A stretch of 47,361 nt of DNA from Moraxella lacunata (GTDB lineage Bacteria > Pseudomonadota > Gammaproteobacteria > Pseudomonadales > Moraxellaceae). A program made the translations under genes and the position numbers. This document shows positions 37,479 through 46,680 of the stretch, in pieces. The stretch covers positions 1 through 47,361 of the forward strand of contig NZ_MXAN01000019.1 of NCBI RefSeq assembly GCF_002027545.1, written 5' to 3'. The notes beneath the pieces are model-generated. The model ran no database searches. It saw only the letters and a list, made by a program, of their open reading frames with translations, and had not been told where the DNA came from. The first letter of the stretch is position 1. Every line of letters begins with the position of its first letter.

Positions 37479-37988
37479 ATGAATAAAATGACGCATGCCA
37501 GTGATTTTATCACCTCCAAGATGTCAAGAGATGTTGATAATAATGTTATTGTCAGCCATACCAATATTGGGATGGCAGAGCAAGGCTTTACATTGATTGA
37601 ACTTATGATTATCTTAATAATCATTGCAATCATTGCAAGCATTGCCCTGCCAAGCTATCAAGCACAAATTCGTAAAAATAAAATAGAACGCACCCAAAGT
37701 CAGCTGCTAAACATCGCTTTGACGGCTGACAAATGGCGTGCCAGTCGTTTAACATTCACAGGGTTTGGCTTAGATTTTACAGCAGATCAATATTATCAAT
37801 ACCATCTACAAAATAATGGTCATGAATGGGCGGTGTTGGCAAAACCGATTGATGTCAAAGCAGGCTTACCAGTTATTGGCATCACCAGTTACGGACTCCG
37901 TTGTACCGCTAACGTTGCTGTTGCGGTACAATCGCCTGCTGCTTTGCTAAGTGATAAAAACTGTGGCACCGATTCATCAAGTTGGTAA
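37479..37988 (+). CDS. PilE-like minor pilin (first copy)
   Basis: The protein is 169 aa from ATG 37479, 2 nt after the pilY1 stop, or 175 aa from 37461 with a short overlap. It has a long leader, cleavage at EQG|FTLIELMIILIIIAIIA with Glu5, and a globular part with two cysteines (LRCTA and KNCGTDS) in the position of the pilin disulfide loop. In this cluster the PilE-like protein bridges the priming complex to the main pilin. The ribosome site is weak, so translation may be coupled to pilY1 and reduced when pilY1 is out of frame. Confidence 0.85.
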   Translation: MNKMTHASDFITSKMSRDVDNNVIVSHTNIGMAEQGFTLIELMIILIIIAIIASIALPSYQAQIRKNKIERTQSQLLNIALTADKWRASRLTFTGFGLDFTADQYYQYHLQNNGHEWAVLAKPIDVKAGLPVIGITSYGLRCTANVAVAVQSPAALLSDKNCGTDSSSW

Positions 37989-38045
37989 TTTAACACAGAT
38001 TGCTTAAATTGGACATCACGCTAATACATCACATAAAGGTAAAAA

Positions 38046-38495
38046 ATGCCAAAACAATTGTCAAACAATCGCCCCACAAAAAAACCAAAAACACAAACAG
38101 GCTTTTCGTTGATTGAACTGATGACCGTTGTGGCAATCATCGGTATTTTGGCGGCGATTGCCTATCCTTCTTATCAAAAATACGTGATTAAAACCAAGCG
38201 TACTGAGATGATGAGCAAACTACAAGAATTGGGGCAACAAATAGAATCTGAAAAACTAAAAAATGGCAGTTATAGAAAGATAAATCGCCAAACTTTGGGC
38301 TTTGCTAAAAATAATATGCTACTATATCCTGACAGCAACAATCCAACGTATGCCGTAACTTTAACCCCAGACCCATTAACCAGTAATTGGCAATTAACCG
38401 CCACGCCAAAAGGTATGATGGAAAAAGCCAAAGATGGGGCATTAACCTTAACTGCCAATGGTAAAATGTGCCATAATAGTGATTGTACTAACTAA
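38046..38495 (+). CDS. PilE-like minor pilin (second copy)
   Basis: The 149-aa prepilin has cleavage [31 protein letters not shown], Glu5 present, and a short globular domain with a C-terminal disulfide pair (MCHNSDCTN). It resembles the PilE/ComF-type minor pilins that end this cluster in Acinetobacter relatives. AAAGGT lies just upstream. With the preceding gene it makes two PilE-like pilins at the end of the operon. Confidence 0.88.
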   Translation: MPKQLSNNRPTKKPKTQTGFSLIELMTVVAIIGILAAIAYPSYQKYVIKTKRTEMMSKLQELGQQIESEKLKNGSYRKINRQTLGFAKNNMLLYPDSNNPTYAVTLTPDPLTSNWQLTATPKGMMEKAKDGALTLTANGKMCHNSDCTN

Positions 38496-38634
38496 ATAAT
38501 TAACAAATGGGGCATTCTGTCGCTTTATTATTTTGGCTCAAAGGGATTGATGACTTAGCAACAACACCCATCAACCATTTTCATGAGCCGTTTTTTGCCA
38601 AATTTCTAAATTTATGAACTGATAAGGAAAATAT

Positions 38635-39207
38635 ATGGGCGTTATTGTGGGCATTGCTTTGGTGTGGTTCATCATTGAGATGTTGATTTGGTATCTGCTG
38701 GCTCAGTTTATGAGTGGTTGGCTTGTTTTTTTGTGGTTTGTCGTGGCGTTTTTTATCGGTCTGACACTCATCAAAAAAGCCGCCAGTACCCTAAATCCCA
38801 TGGCCAAGCAGATGAAAAGTGGCGTTATCCCCAACCCTGCCAATCAACCGCCAGAGTCTGCCATCACCAAATCGCTTGCGATGGGCATTGCAGGGATTTT
38901 ATTTGTTCTGCCGGGCATCTTAACTGACATTGGGGCGTTTTTGCTCTTGTTACCCGCCATTCAAAAAGTGCTGACAACCAAAGCCAAAAACTACGCCATG
39001 AACAACCAAGACAAAATGATGGCAATGATGGCAAAACAGATGGGGGGTCAAAATCCCTTTGGTGGCATGGGGGGCATGAACCCCAATAACCCATTTGGGC
39101 AGAAAAACCCCTTTGGTACTGGCGGTTTTGGGGGCAATTATGGCAACTCTGGCACTACCATTGACGGACAAGCCAAAACAGTTAAAAAATCAGCCAATGA
39201 TGACTAA
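38635..39207 (+). CDS. fxsA: FxsA family inner-membrane protein
   Basis: The 190-aa protein has the FxsA/UPF0716 core: N-terminal helices (ALVWFIIEMLIWYLLAQF, LVFLWFVVAFFIGLTLI) and the LPGILTDIGAFLLLLPAI segment. In E. coli FxsA relieves exclusion of phage T7 by the F plasmid when overproduced. The C-terminal 50 residues are a Gly/Met/Asn/Pro/Phe-rich tail (QNPFGGMGGMNPNNPFG repeats) of unknown role. AAGGA lies 8 nt ahead of the start. Confidence 0.88.
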   Translation: MGVIVGIALVWFIIEMLIWYLLAQFMSGWLVFLWFVVAFFIGLTLIKKAASTLNPMAKQMKSGVIPNPANQPPESAITKSLAMGIAGILFVLPGILTDIGAFLLLLPAIQKVLTTKAKNYAMNNQDKMMAMMAKQMGGQNPFGGMGGMNPNNPFGQKNPFGTGGFGGNYGNSGTTIDGQAKTVKKSANDD

Positions 39208-39210
39208 GCT

Positions 39211-39259
39211 AAAATCACAAACAATCGCTCAATAACATTGGGCGATTGTTTGTGATTTT
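39211..39259. terminator. Bidirectional terminator between fxsA and epmB
   Basis: A perfect 18-bp inverted repeat (39211-39228 with 39242-39259) has a 13-nt loop and A/T-rich outer ends. It lies between two convergent genes and overlaps the epmB stop codon. Confidence 0.9.
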
Positions 39260-40268
39260 AAGTTGGGGGTCGCTTATAAATATCAATCGGTACTTTATAG
39301 GGCTTGCCTGCCATCTCTTGCACCAGTTTCGGCACAAGATAGCCCGATAATTTTTCCAAAAGTTGCCAATAAATCTGTATCGCTCTGTCTATCGGCAAAT
39401 CAAAATGAGCCGACCCTGCCACTTTGTCCAAAACATGCAAATAATACGGCATCACACCAATACCAAATAAAGCATGACTTAATTGGCACAATGTCTCTAC
39501 ATCATCATTGACCCCTTTTAATAATACGCTTTGATTGAGCAGTACCACACCATGATTGTTTAGGCGTTGGCATTTTTGGGCAAGGGCATCGTCTATCTCA
39601 TTGGGATGATTGATGTGTAGCACCATGATGATGTTTTTTGGGCAGTTTGCCAATATCTCAATCAGCTCATCATCAACACGATTTGGCAATATCGCAGGCA
39701 GTCGGGTGTGAATGCGAATGGTCTTAATATTATCAATATTAGACAATGCCCCAATCCATTCATTAAAACGACGGTTATTGATGTTCAATGGGTCGCCCCC
39801 ACTTAATAGCACTTCATTGATGTTTTTGTCATTGGCGATGTATTGGCAGATTTGGCGAATGTCTTGGCTGTTTGGCAAGTTCGCCCCATAATCAAAATGC
39901 TGACGAAAACAATAACGACAATGCACCGCACACGCCCCTGTTACCGTGATTAAGGCACGGCTTTGGTATTTGTGTAATAAGCCCTTCATTGGGTTGTGGG
40001 AATTCTCACCAAGTGGGTCAGCGGTATAGCCTGCCACAGGCAGACTCTCGGCAATGTCAGGCAGGATTTGGCGTAATAATGGGTCGTTTGGGTCGCCCTT
40101 TTTCATCTTATTGATAAAGGCGTGTGGCACTCTTAGGGGGAATTTATTTGGGGTGTGTACCTGCTCTGGCAGGGGCAACTCTAACAGCTGATAAAGGCTT
40201 GCCACGTCGCTTACGGCATCTGACAGCTCTTTTTGCCAATTTGGCTCATTAAAAAAAATGTCGTTCAT
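39258..40268 (-). CDS. epmB: EF-P beta-lysylation lysine 2,3-aminomutase
   Basis: The protein (336 aa from ATG 40268) is a radical-SAM enzyme with the cluster motif C113-x3-C117-x2-C120 in CAVHCRYCFR. The LLSGGDPL and HTRLPAILPNRV segments are typical of EpmB/YjeK. It converts alpha-lysine to beta-lysine for EpmA to attach to EF-P. The target gene efp lies divergently just 100 nt away, a strong functional link. A TTG three codons upstream (40277) is an alternative start; neither has a clear ribosome site. The start overlaps the efp promoter region. Confidence 0.93.
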   Translation of the reverse strand: MNDIFFNEPNWQKELSDAVSDVASLYQLLELPLPEQVHTPNKFPLRVPHAFINKMKKGDPNDPLLRQILPDIAESLPVAGYTADPLGENSHNPMKGLLHKYQSRALITVTGACAVHCRYCFRQHFDYGANLPNSQDIRQICQYIANDKNINEVLLSGGDPLNINNRRFNEWIGALSNIDNIKTIRIHTRLPAILPNRVDDELIEILANCPKNIIMVLHINHPNEIDDALAQKCQRLNNHGVVLLNQSVLLKGVNDDVETLCQLSHALFGIGVMPYYLHVLDKVAGSAHFDLPIDRAIQIYWQLLEKLSGYLVPKLVQEMAGKPYKVPIDIYKRPPT

Positions 40269-40270
40269 TT

Positions 40271-40300
40271 TTGACAAAACTTAGTAATATTGGGTATAAT
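40271..40300 (+). promoter_or_regulatory. Sigma-70 promoter of efp
   Basis: Perfect consensus elements TTGACA (40271-40276) and TATAAT (40295-40300) are separated by 18 nt, placing the start of transcription near 40307. The -35 box begins 3 nt from the epmB ATG, so RNA polymerase binding here could interfere with epmB transcription. Confidence 0.85.
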
Positions 40301-40345
40301 AGTCGGTTAGGTGTGTCATTATAACGCATTTTGGTTTTTATTTTT

Positions 40346-40367
40346 AAGGTAATTTTAAGGTAATTTT
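40346..40367 (+). repeat. Duplicated ribosome-binding segment ahead of efp
   Basis: AAGGTAATTTT occurs twice in tandem (40346-40356 and 40357-40367), directly before the efp ATG at 40369. Each copy holds an AAGGT site. The second is well spaced (7 nt) and the first lies 18 nt from the start. Confidence 0.85.
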
Positions 40368-40368
40368 C

Positions 40369-40938
40369 ATGGCAAGTTTTTCTACCAATGATTTTAAAGC
40401 AGGCTTAAAGGTCATGCTAGATGGCAATCCCTGTTCCATCCTAGAAAACGAATACGTCAAACCGGGCAAAGGTCAAGCCTTTAACCGTGTCAAACTTCGC
40501 AATCTAAAAACTGGTAAAGTCCTAGAACAAACCTTCAAATCAGGCGACAGCCTAGAAGGGGCGGACGTGGTGGATACTGAGATGGAGTATCTGTACAATG
40601 ACGGTGAGTTTTGGCATTTTATGCACCCTGAAACCTTTGAGCAAATGCAAGCTGACAAAACGGCGATGGGCGATACAGTGCAATGGCTAAAAGAGAACTC
40701 AAATGCTCGTTGCACCATCACCTTGTTTAACGGCTCACCGCTGTCGGTTACTCCGCCGAACTTTGTAGAGCTTGAAATCATTGAGACCGACCCTGGCGTG
40801 CGTGGCGATACGTCAGGCGGCGGCGGCAAACCTGCCAAGTTAGAAACAGGGGCAGTGGTACGTGTACCGCTATTTGTCCAACAAAATGAAGTGGTCAAAG
40901 TTGATACTCGCACGGGTGAATATCTGTCTCGTGTGTAA
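40369..40938 (+). CDS. efp: Translation elongation factor P
   Basis: The 189-aa factor rescues ribosomes stalled on polyproline. K34 in KPGKGQAF is the lysine modified by beta-lysine in the EpmA/EpmB pathway, and epmB is the divergent neighbour. The three OB-like domains and the C-terminal [13 protein letters not shown]...[12 protein letters not shown] are standard. The promoter at 40271-40300 and terminator at 40956-40986 make it a single-gene unit. Confidence 0.98.
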   Translation: MASFSTNDFKAGLKVMLDGNPCSILENEYVKPGKGQAFNRVKLRNLKTGKVLEQTFKSGDSLEGADVVDTEMEYLYNDGEFWHFMHPETFEQMQADKTAMGDTVQWLKENSNARCTITLFNGSPLSVTPPNFVELEIIETDPGVRGDTSGGGGKPAKLETGAVVRVPLFVQQNEVVKVDTRTGEYLSRV

Positions 40939-40955
40939 TGTGTGATATTTGACAC

Positions 40956-40986
40956 AAAAAACAGTCCAAATGGGCTGTTTTTTTTG
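40956..40986 (+). terminator. Terminator of efp
   Basis: AAAAAACAGTCC pairs with GGGCTGTTTTTT (one G-U pair) around a 4-nt loop, followed by further T residues. Confidence 0.9.
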
Positions 40987-41021
40987 TTTTTGGATTTTCG
41001 TGATGAGCTTTTTATGATAAT

Positions 41022-41054
41022 AAAAACCCAAAAGCAGGACGCTTTTGGGTTTTT
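41022..41054 (-). terminator. Terminator of the mechanosensitive-channel gene
   Basis: A perfect 14-bp stem (AAAAACCCAAAAGC 41022-41035 / complement 41041-41054) has a 5-nt loop, 12 nt past the gene's stop on the minus strand. Confidence 0.9.
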
Positions 41055-41066
41055 GTGATGAACTGA

Positions 41067-42602
41067 TTATTTTTTCAAATCATCGCTATCAAACGTTGAT
41101 GACACTTCTGTTTTGGTCATCTCATCGGTTGGTAAGATGATTTTGTTGTCGCTTTCGGCTTCTAGCTTGTCTTGCATGCGAGCCAGATAGCGAGCTGCTG
41201 CTTCACGACCACCAAGACCAAAGGCAAGGGCAAACGCCACCGCCACAGAGCCGAGCGTTAGACCGAAGGCAAGGTTTACAATACTATCAGCAATACCCAT
41301 CGCTTTTAGACCCATCGCCAGCACAAGACCGATGATAAGGGTACGCACGATGTTGGCTAGGCATTTTGAGCCTTGCTGTGAACGCTCAACCACACCTGCC
41401 ACCACGCCAGAGAGCCAAAAACCGATAACCAAGATAACCGCACCTAGGATAATCTGACCGCCAAAGTGGATAAAGCTCGTTACGATATCGCCAATCTGTA
41501 CAAAACCTAGTACATCAGCCGCTGCCACTGTGGCAAACAACATGGCAAAGAAGATGATACCACCACGCACCAAGCCCGATACTTTTTGCTCACCTAGGGC
41601 TTCTTGCACGCCCAGTTTGGCAGGTAATGCGTCCACTTGGGTGTTTTGTAGTAGTCCCTTGATGATGTCGGCAACCATACGCACCACAAAATAGGTAACC
41701 ACCAAAATCGCCACTGCCGTAAAGACATTTGGCAAGGCAGACATGATTTTGTTAAGCATGTTGGTGGCAGGACGACTGATGGCTTCTACTTTTAGAGCGT
41801 CAAGGGCAGCGATGGTAAACGGCACAATGATAAATAAGAACACCAGCGAACCCGCGATGTTTGGCAAGCTGTTTTTCTCGCTGATACCCGCACGAGTGGC
41901 TAGGGCTTGAATGTTTAGCGAGCTGACCAAATTGGTTACAATGCCTTTGACAATCTTGGCAACCACAAAACCAATAAAGAAAATCACGCCTGCGGTAAAG
42001 ATGTTTGGCACAAAGGCGAACATCTTATCAATCATGTTGGTCAGTGGCGTAAACAGTCCGTTTAGCTCCAAACGACCCAGCACCATGGTTAGCACCACCA
42101 GCAAAATCAGCCAGTAAACCATGTCAGCGATGGTGCTACTCATGGGTTTGACCGATGCTTCTTGGGCTAATTTCTCATCCAGTGTGGTTTTGGACAGACC
42201 TACCAATGTGGCGTTTTTGGCAACAATGGCAATCACCCAACCAATCACACCCACGGCAGCGGCTGCCAGTAGATTTGGCACGAACAGTAATACTTGATTG
42301 ACCATATTGGCAAACGGTGCTGAGATGGTGGCAAGATTAAGCTGATTGAGAGCTGCCGAGATGGCAATCACAAACACGAACCAAAAGACGATTTTGCCAA
42401 GCAGACTATGTAAGTCGTAGTTTTTGCCTGTTTGGGCGTTCATTTTTTGGTTTAGGTTGATTTTGGTTAAGGCTTTTTTGGTCAAAGAGCCAAAAATTAA
42501 GGCGGCAAAATAGCCCACCAAGAAAATCAAAATCGCCCCAATGACCGAGCCTATCGGACTGGTCATGTAATGGTTAAATACCATAAAAGAATTTGGATGC
42601 AT
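41067..42602 (-). CDS. CmpX-like mechanosensitive channel with repeated TM-helix domains
   Basis: The 511-aa inner-membrane protein contains several copies of a helix pair of the conserved TM-helix repeat type: FVPNLLAAAAVGVIGWVIA, FVPNIFTAGVIFFIGFVVA, ALPNVFTAVAILVVTYFVV, and a fourth before the end. A final segment, LTLGSVAVAFALAFGLGGREAA, resembles the MscS pore helix. Pseudomonas CmpX shares this build and influences c-di-GMP and envelope stress. AAGGAG sits at ideal spacing before the start. The likely role is osmotic or membrane-tension relief. Confidence 0.85.
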   Translation of the reverse strand: MHPNSFMVFNHYMTSPIGSVIGAILIFLVGYFAALIFGSLTKKALTKINLNQKMNAQTGKNYDLHSLLGKIVFWFVFVIAISAALNQLNLATISAPFANMVNQVLLFVPNLLAAAAVGVIGWVIAIVAKNATLVGLSKTTLDEKLAQEASVKPMSSTIADMVYWLILLVVLTMVLGRLELNGLFTPLTNMIDKMFAFVPNIFTAGVIFFIGFVVAKIVKGIVTNLVSSLNIQALATRAGISEKNSLPNIAGSLVFLFIIVPFTIAALDALKVEAISRPATNMLNKIMSALPNVFTAVAILVVTYFVVRMVADIIKGLLQNTQVDALPAKLGVQEALGEQKVSGLVRGGIIFFAMLFATVAAADVLGFVQIGDIVTSFIHFGGQIILGAVILVIGFWLSGVVAGVVERSQQGSKCLANIVRTLIIGLVLAMGLKAMGIADSIVNLAFGLTLGSVAVAFALAFGLGGREAAARYLARMQDKLEAESDNKIILPTDEMTKTEVSSTFDSDDLKK

Positions 42603-42951
42603 ATACGCTCCTTGACATTAAAACATAAGACAAATAAATACAGATAAATTCTTACAAATCAAATCTGACAAACAATTGTTGCAAAAAATATACCCCAACT
42701 GTCATACAATAACATCATAATCGCTTTTGATGACACAAACTTTACAAAAGCCAAGACAAAGTAACAAAACAACACACAAACACCATCAGTTTATCGCAAA
42801 CGTCCGCTACAATGTTGGTGATATAACCAATAGTTAGCAAAACTTTTTATTCATCCTTTATTTTGATGATTAAAAAACCCAACCTTCAAGCGTGAAAGTT
42901 GGGGGTGGAGAAAACACAATATTTTAAAGATCGGTTAGGTCATCAGCCAAA
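42603..42951. other. Intergenic region between receptor and channel genes
   Basis: This AT-rich stretch of about 350 nt holds the upstream region of the channel gene and, on its right side, the terminator of the FrpB/CopB-like gene (42872-42906). I see no further gene or repeat. Confidence 0.5.
42872..42906 (-). terminator. Terminator of the FrpB/CopB-like receptor gene
   Basis: On the minus strand CCCAAC pairs with GTTGGG, extended by TTTCA/TGAAG-type pairing with one mismatch around a short loop, followed by six T residues. Confidence 0.8.
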
Positions 42952-45069
42952 TCAGTAAGTGAAGTTCACGCCAACACGGAAATCACGACCTGCCCCAGGT
43001 AAAGCGTTTTCAGAAGCATTCTGAGTGTGCGGACGATAGTTTTTATTAAAGACGTTGTTCACTGAGAAATTCACATTCACCTTATCATTGCCATAAGGCT
43101 TCCAGTTGGCATAGATGTCGCTGACATTATAGCCTTCACGGTTATAAATGGTCTTACCATCTCTTGATTTGCTAAATTCACCGCTCTTGATTGAAGTGTC
43201 TTCGGCACTTACATCTTCAACCAATGTGTGTCTCACACCAAGCTCTACGCTGGGGTTTGGCAGGCGATAGGCGACATCTGCTGTCCAAGTACGACCTGTA
43301 CGCACGGCATATTCAGGATTGCCTTTAAATTTGACATTGTGCATGGTTGGTTTGCTGTGAGCAACGCCAGCACGCGCACGCCACGCCCCATCAGCATAGC
43401 CTACGCCCAGCTCATAGCCGTGGTTGGTCTGATGACCTTGGTTGCCAAGTGTCGGTACTTTAATAGGCTTACCCTTAGCATCTGTTGTGCCATGACGAAC
43501 TATATCAGCGGTAGCTCTGGCATTATCCACACGCTGCCAAAAATAGCTACCAAAGGCGGTATATGGTCCATTATTATAGTTAAAACCAATCTCAGTATTG
43601 CGTGCCTTTTCTGCTTTTGCATTGTCATCAATACTGATCACACCACCACGATAACCACGACTTAAAATGGCATCAGCAAAGCGTGGGCTACGAGTGGCAT
43701 AGATTAGGTTACCGCTGACGCTTAGGTTAGGATTGACATCATAAATCACCCCAAAGCTTGGGTTGATGTCGGTTTGTTCAACCTTTTTACCGTCCATGGC
43801 TTTAAAGTTAAAACGGTCAACACGCACGCCTGTATTGATGGTAAAGTCATTGATATGGTTAACCGCTTCTAGATAAATGCCAGCATCGGTTTTTTCTTGA
43901 TGCACCACACCAGTGTTTAAACTTCTGGGCGGTACGGCTTCTTGATGGCGATAGTTGATACCGTATTTTAATAAAGTATGGTCAACACCAAAGCCTTTTA
44001 ATGGACTGTGGTTGAACTCGGTGTCAAAGTTTAGATTTGCCCCTGTGGCTACCACATGCATGTTTGATGGTGTATCAGCTAATTTTTTATCATTCTTTTC
44101 AGGAGAATCGTTCGTGACATAAGTATTGCCCAAATCACTTTGGGAATCACGACCATGCTCTAAGCGATAGACATTGGCAGTAACTTCACTTGCAAAGCCA
44201 AGGTTTTTACCTGTCCATTCAAGGTTGGTTAATTTTTGATAAGTATCACGCTGATGTGGCGCTTGGATTTTAGGATCAAAGTTAACAAACTCTTCACGCA
44301 CTGGGCGTACACCTTTATGGCTTTCTTGTAAGTGGCTTAAAGATAATCTGTGATCACCTAAGTTAACACCTGCTTTGGCTAAGTAGCTTTTTTTATCCAA
44401 AGCACTGTATTGAATCTCTCTGCCTGAGCCATCTTTATAGTTGCTGTCATTGACAACATTGGCAGAGACAACAAAATCAAAGTTATCTGTTTTACCAAAG
44501 GCACTGGCACCATAGCCATGACCTTTATTGCTGCTGTAATCTGCCTTAACTTTTGCCCCAAAATTTGGGTTACTGCTATTGGCTAACAAATCATTGGCGT
44601 CTAAGGTTTTGGTAACAATCGCACCGTTAGTTGCCCCAATGCCTGCACTGGCAAAGCCTGCCCCTTTTTGTACCGAAACGACTTTGACCATCTGGGGGTC
44701 TAGCATAAAGCGACCTTGGTGATAGTGTAATTGACCATCTTGATAAGCGTTGTCAATTTTTAGGTCGATGGCATTATGACCCATGCCACGAATGCTGACA
44801 AATTGAGAAGTACCATTACCACCGCCAAAACCGATGGCAGGTTCATCTTGCAACAGACCACGCAAATCTGTGGCAGTGCTTTCGTCTTTTTCTCGTAAGG
44901 TAACAACATTGGTTTTAATTTTCGCACCTTGGCGGTCAGTGCTAATCACCTCGTGTTCTAGGCGAACCGTCGGCTCCACGTTCGTGGTATCTGCCATGGC
45001 AACGGTCGCTGTCATCGTGCCAATGACGGCAAAGGTCAAATGGCGTAGTGCAAAGGTCTTTTGTGTCAT
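42952..45069 (-). CDS. TonB-dependent receptor, FrpB/FetA/CopB-like
   Basis: The 705-aa outer-membrane receptor has a signal peptide ending about VAMA|DTTNVEP, a plug domain (LRGLLQDEPAIGFGGGNG, SIRGMGHNAIDLKIDN, HYHQGRFMLDPQMVKVVSVQKG) and a 22-strand-type barrel ending VGVNFTY. The plug resembles the neisserial FrpB/FetA and Moraxella CopB group, which import iron bound to siderophores. Heme use cannot be excluded. A Fur-like site lies about 110 nt upstream. The frame is intact, unlike the other receptor in the window. Confidence 0.85.
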   Translation of the reverse strand: MTQKTFALRHLTFAVIGTMTATVAMADTTNVEPTVRLEHEVISTDRQGAKIKTNVVTLREKDESTATDLRGLLQDEPAIGFGGGNGTSQFVSIRGMGHNAIDLKIDNAYQDGQLHYHQGRFMLDPQMVKVVSVQKGAGFASAGIGATNGAIVTKTLDANDLLANSSNPNFGAKVKADYSSNKGHGYGASAFGKTDNFDFVVSANVVNDSNYKDGSGREIQYSALDKKSYLAKAGVNLGDHRLSLSHLQESHKGVRPVREEFVNFDPKIQAPHQRDTYQKLTNLEWTGKNLGFASEVTANVYRLEHGRDSQSDLGNTYVTNDSPEKNDKKLADTPSNMHVVATGANLNFDTEFNHSPLKGFGVDHTLLKYGINYRHQEAVPPRSLNTGVVHQEKTDAGIYLEAVNHINDFTINTGVRVDRFNFKAMDGKKVEQTDINPSFGVIYDVNPNLSVSGNLIYATRSPRFADAILSRGYRGGVISIDDNAKAEKARNTEIGFNYNNGPYTAFGSYFWQRVDNARATADIVRHGTTDAKGKPIKVPTLGNQGHQTNHGYELGVGYADGAWRARAGVAHSKPTMHNVKFKGNPEYAVRTGRTWTADVAYRLPNPSVELGVRHTLVEDVSAEDTSIKSGEFSKSRDGKTIYNREGYNVSDIYANWKPYGNDKVNVNFSVNNVFNKNYRPHTQNASENALPGAGRDFRVGVNFTY

Positions 45070-45181
45070 AAAATCACCATAAGTATCAAAAAGGAGTGAG
45101 ACTCACATCGTACATCAGTGTGTGAGCATCAGCGTTGGTAAGAGACTGGTAATAATATTAACACGATTATTTTAAAAAGTA

Positions 45182-45200
45182 AATAATATTTCTTATTATT
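45182..45200 (-). promoter_or_regulatory. Candidate Fur box upstream of the FrpB/CopB-like gene
   Basis: AATAATATTTCTTATTATT is a near-palindrome that agrees with the 19-bp Fur consensus at about 12 positions. It lies in the very AT-rich region ahead of an iron-type receptor. The local A/T richness lowers the weight of the match. Confidence 0.4.
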
Positions 45201-45339
45201 TGTAAAATTAATATCTTTTGGGAAAAATACCTTTTTAGGATAAGATGATAAATAAAAAAGGCTTACATATAGCAAGCCTTATTATTTGATTAATTATTTT
45301 AATGATAAATCAATTTTTAATTAAAATAATCAATTCATT

Positions 45340-46491
45340 TTAAAAAAATGTTTGGACAGTCCGTCCTACCAGCTCACGCCCCAAAAATGGTGTGTTTTTG
45401 CCTGCTGATAGCATGGTGTCTTTGCTCACCATCCAAGACTGATTGGGGTCAATCAGCACCGCCCCGCCAATGGTTTCATAATCTGTAATCCCTGCGATTT
45501 TGGCAGGGTTGGTGCAGATTTTCTCCACAAGCTGTTCGGCGGTCAAAATACCGTCCGCCACAAGTTTACAACCCAATGACACAAAGGTATCAAAGTTGCT
45601 AATCCCTGCCGTACTCTCAGCAAAGGGGGCTTGTTTGCTACTGCTTGAAAGTGGCTCATGGTGCGAGCAAATGGCGTCAATCGTGCCGTCTTGTAGTCCC
45701 TTGATCAGGGCTTGTTGGTCAGTGTTGGAGCGAAGTGGCGGTAATACAAAGGCGTGGGCGTTATAGCCTTCAATGTCATCATCGGTCAAGTGCAACTGGT
45801 GCATGGCGACATCGCAGGTAATCGGCAAGCCCTTTTGTTTTGCCCAGCGAATGAGCTCCACAGACGTACGACAGGTGATTTGGCTAAAATGAGCAGACAG
45901 CCCCGTCTCTTCTACCATAAGGATTTGCTTGGATAAGGCAATGGTCTCGGCAAGCCACGGAATGCCCTGCAAGCCATGAAAAGACGCAATGTAGCCGTCA
46001 TGAGCCACGCCCCCTGCCGACAGGCTTGGCTCGTCAGGATAAAAAAACACTTTTAAATCAAAGGTGGACGCATATTCTAGCGTGCGGAGCATGACTAGGT
46101 CATTTTCAAAGCCTTTGGCACAATTGGTTACGCCAATCGCTCCGCCTTGTTTTAGCCCTGCAAGGTTGGCAGGTTGCTTGCCGTCAAGCCCTGCGGTCAA
46201 TGCCCCCAAAATGTGCAGATGAATGCCCCCGTCCGCCCATGCTTTTTGCTTTAAGCCCTTTAACAGTGAGCCGTTTTCTAGCACAGGGCTAGTGTCGGGT
46301 GGTAAGACAACGTGCAAAATGCCATTCATGCGAGCGGTCTTACCCTCGCTTGCTAGCGTGCCATGCGACTGATGCCCTGGTTCACGCAAACGTCCGCACA
46401 AATCCACGATAGGCGGTATCAGCCATTTGCCGTCCGTCTTAACATCATCTAAGTTTGGCATTTGCCAAGTGGGGGGAAGTAGGTTTTTCAT
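45340..46491 (-). CDS. Non-catalytic dihydroorotase homologue (PyrX / PyrC' type)
   Basis: The 383-aa protein has the amidohydrolase barrel of dihydroorotase but lacks its metal ligands. The normal D-x-H-x-H-LREPG start is replaced by VDLCGRLREPG, and the late DHAPH motif by SHHEPL. In Pseudomonas and relatives such a dead homologue is needed to assemble aspartate transcarbamoylase (PyrB), next to whose gene it usually lies. Here no pyrB is visible up to the window edge. The start has AGGAAA upstream. A C6 run occurs in the first codons (LLPPTW). Confidence 0.85.
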   Translation of the reverse strand: MKNLLPPTWQMPNLDDVKTDGKWLIPPIVDLCGRLREPGHQSHGTLASEGKTARMNGILHVVLPPDTSPVLENGSLLKGLKQKAWADGGIHLHILGALTAGLDGKQPANLAGLKQGGAIGVTNCAKGFENDLVMLRTLEYASTFDLKVFFYPDEPSLSAGGVAHDGYIASFHGLQGIPWLAETIALSKQILMVEETGLSAHFSQITCRTSVELIRWAKQKGLPITCDVAMHQLHLTDDDIEGYNAHAFVLPPLRSNTDQQALIKGLQDGTIDAICSHHEPLSSSSKQAPFAESTAGISNFDTFVSLGCKLVADGILTAEQLVEKICTNPAKIAGITDYETIGGAVLIDPNQSWMVSKDTMLSAGKNTPFLGRELVGRTVQTFF

Positions 46492-46656
46492 GGGTTTTCC
46501 TATTTTAATTCACTGTCATTTTCTTTAATTAGACTTACTTTAACTCACACGCTTTACTAATGCCTTTTGTGCAAGCCTTTTTATAATAGACTTCTTTCCA
46601 AACCCTGATTTTTATGGATTTTTAAAAACTTCAACCCCAATACTTATAAGGGTTTA

Positions 46657-46680
46657 TTTTTAGTTTGGAAAGAGATTTAA
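46657..46680 (+). repeat. 24-bp inverted repeat, left copy
   Basis: The sequence starts TTTTTAGTTTGG and ends AGAGATTTAA. It is the exact reverse complement of 47338-47361. It overlaps the stop codon of the Sel1 fragment. Confidence 0.95.

Noticed and set aside
40473..40955. 160-aa minus-strand frame over efp
   Set aside because: It is the antisense shadow of a highly conserved gene.
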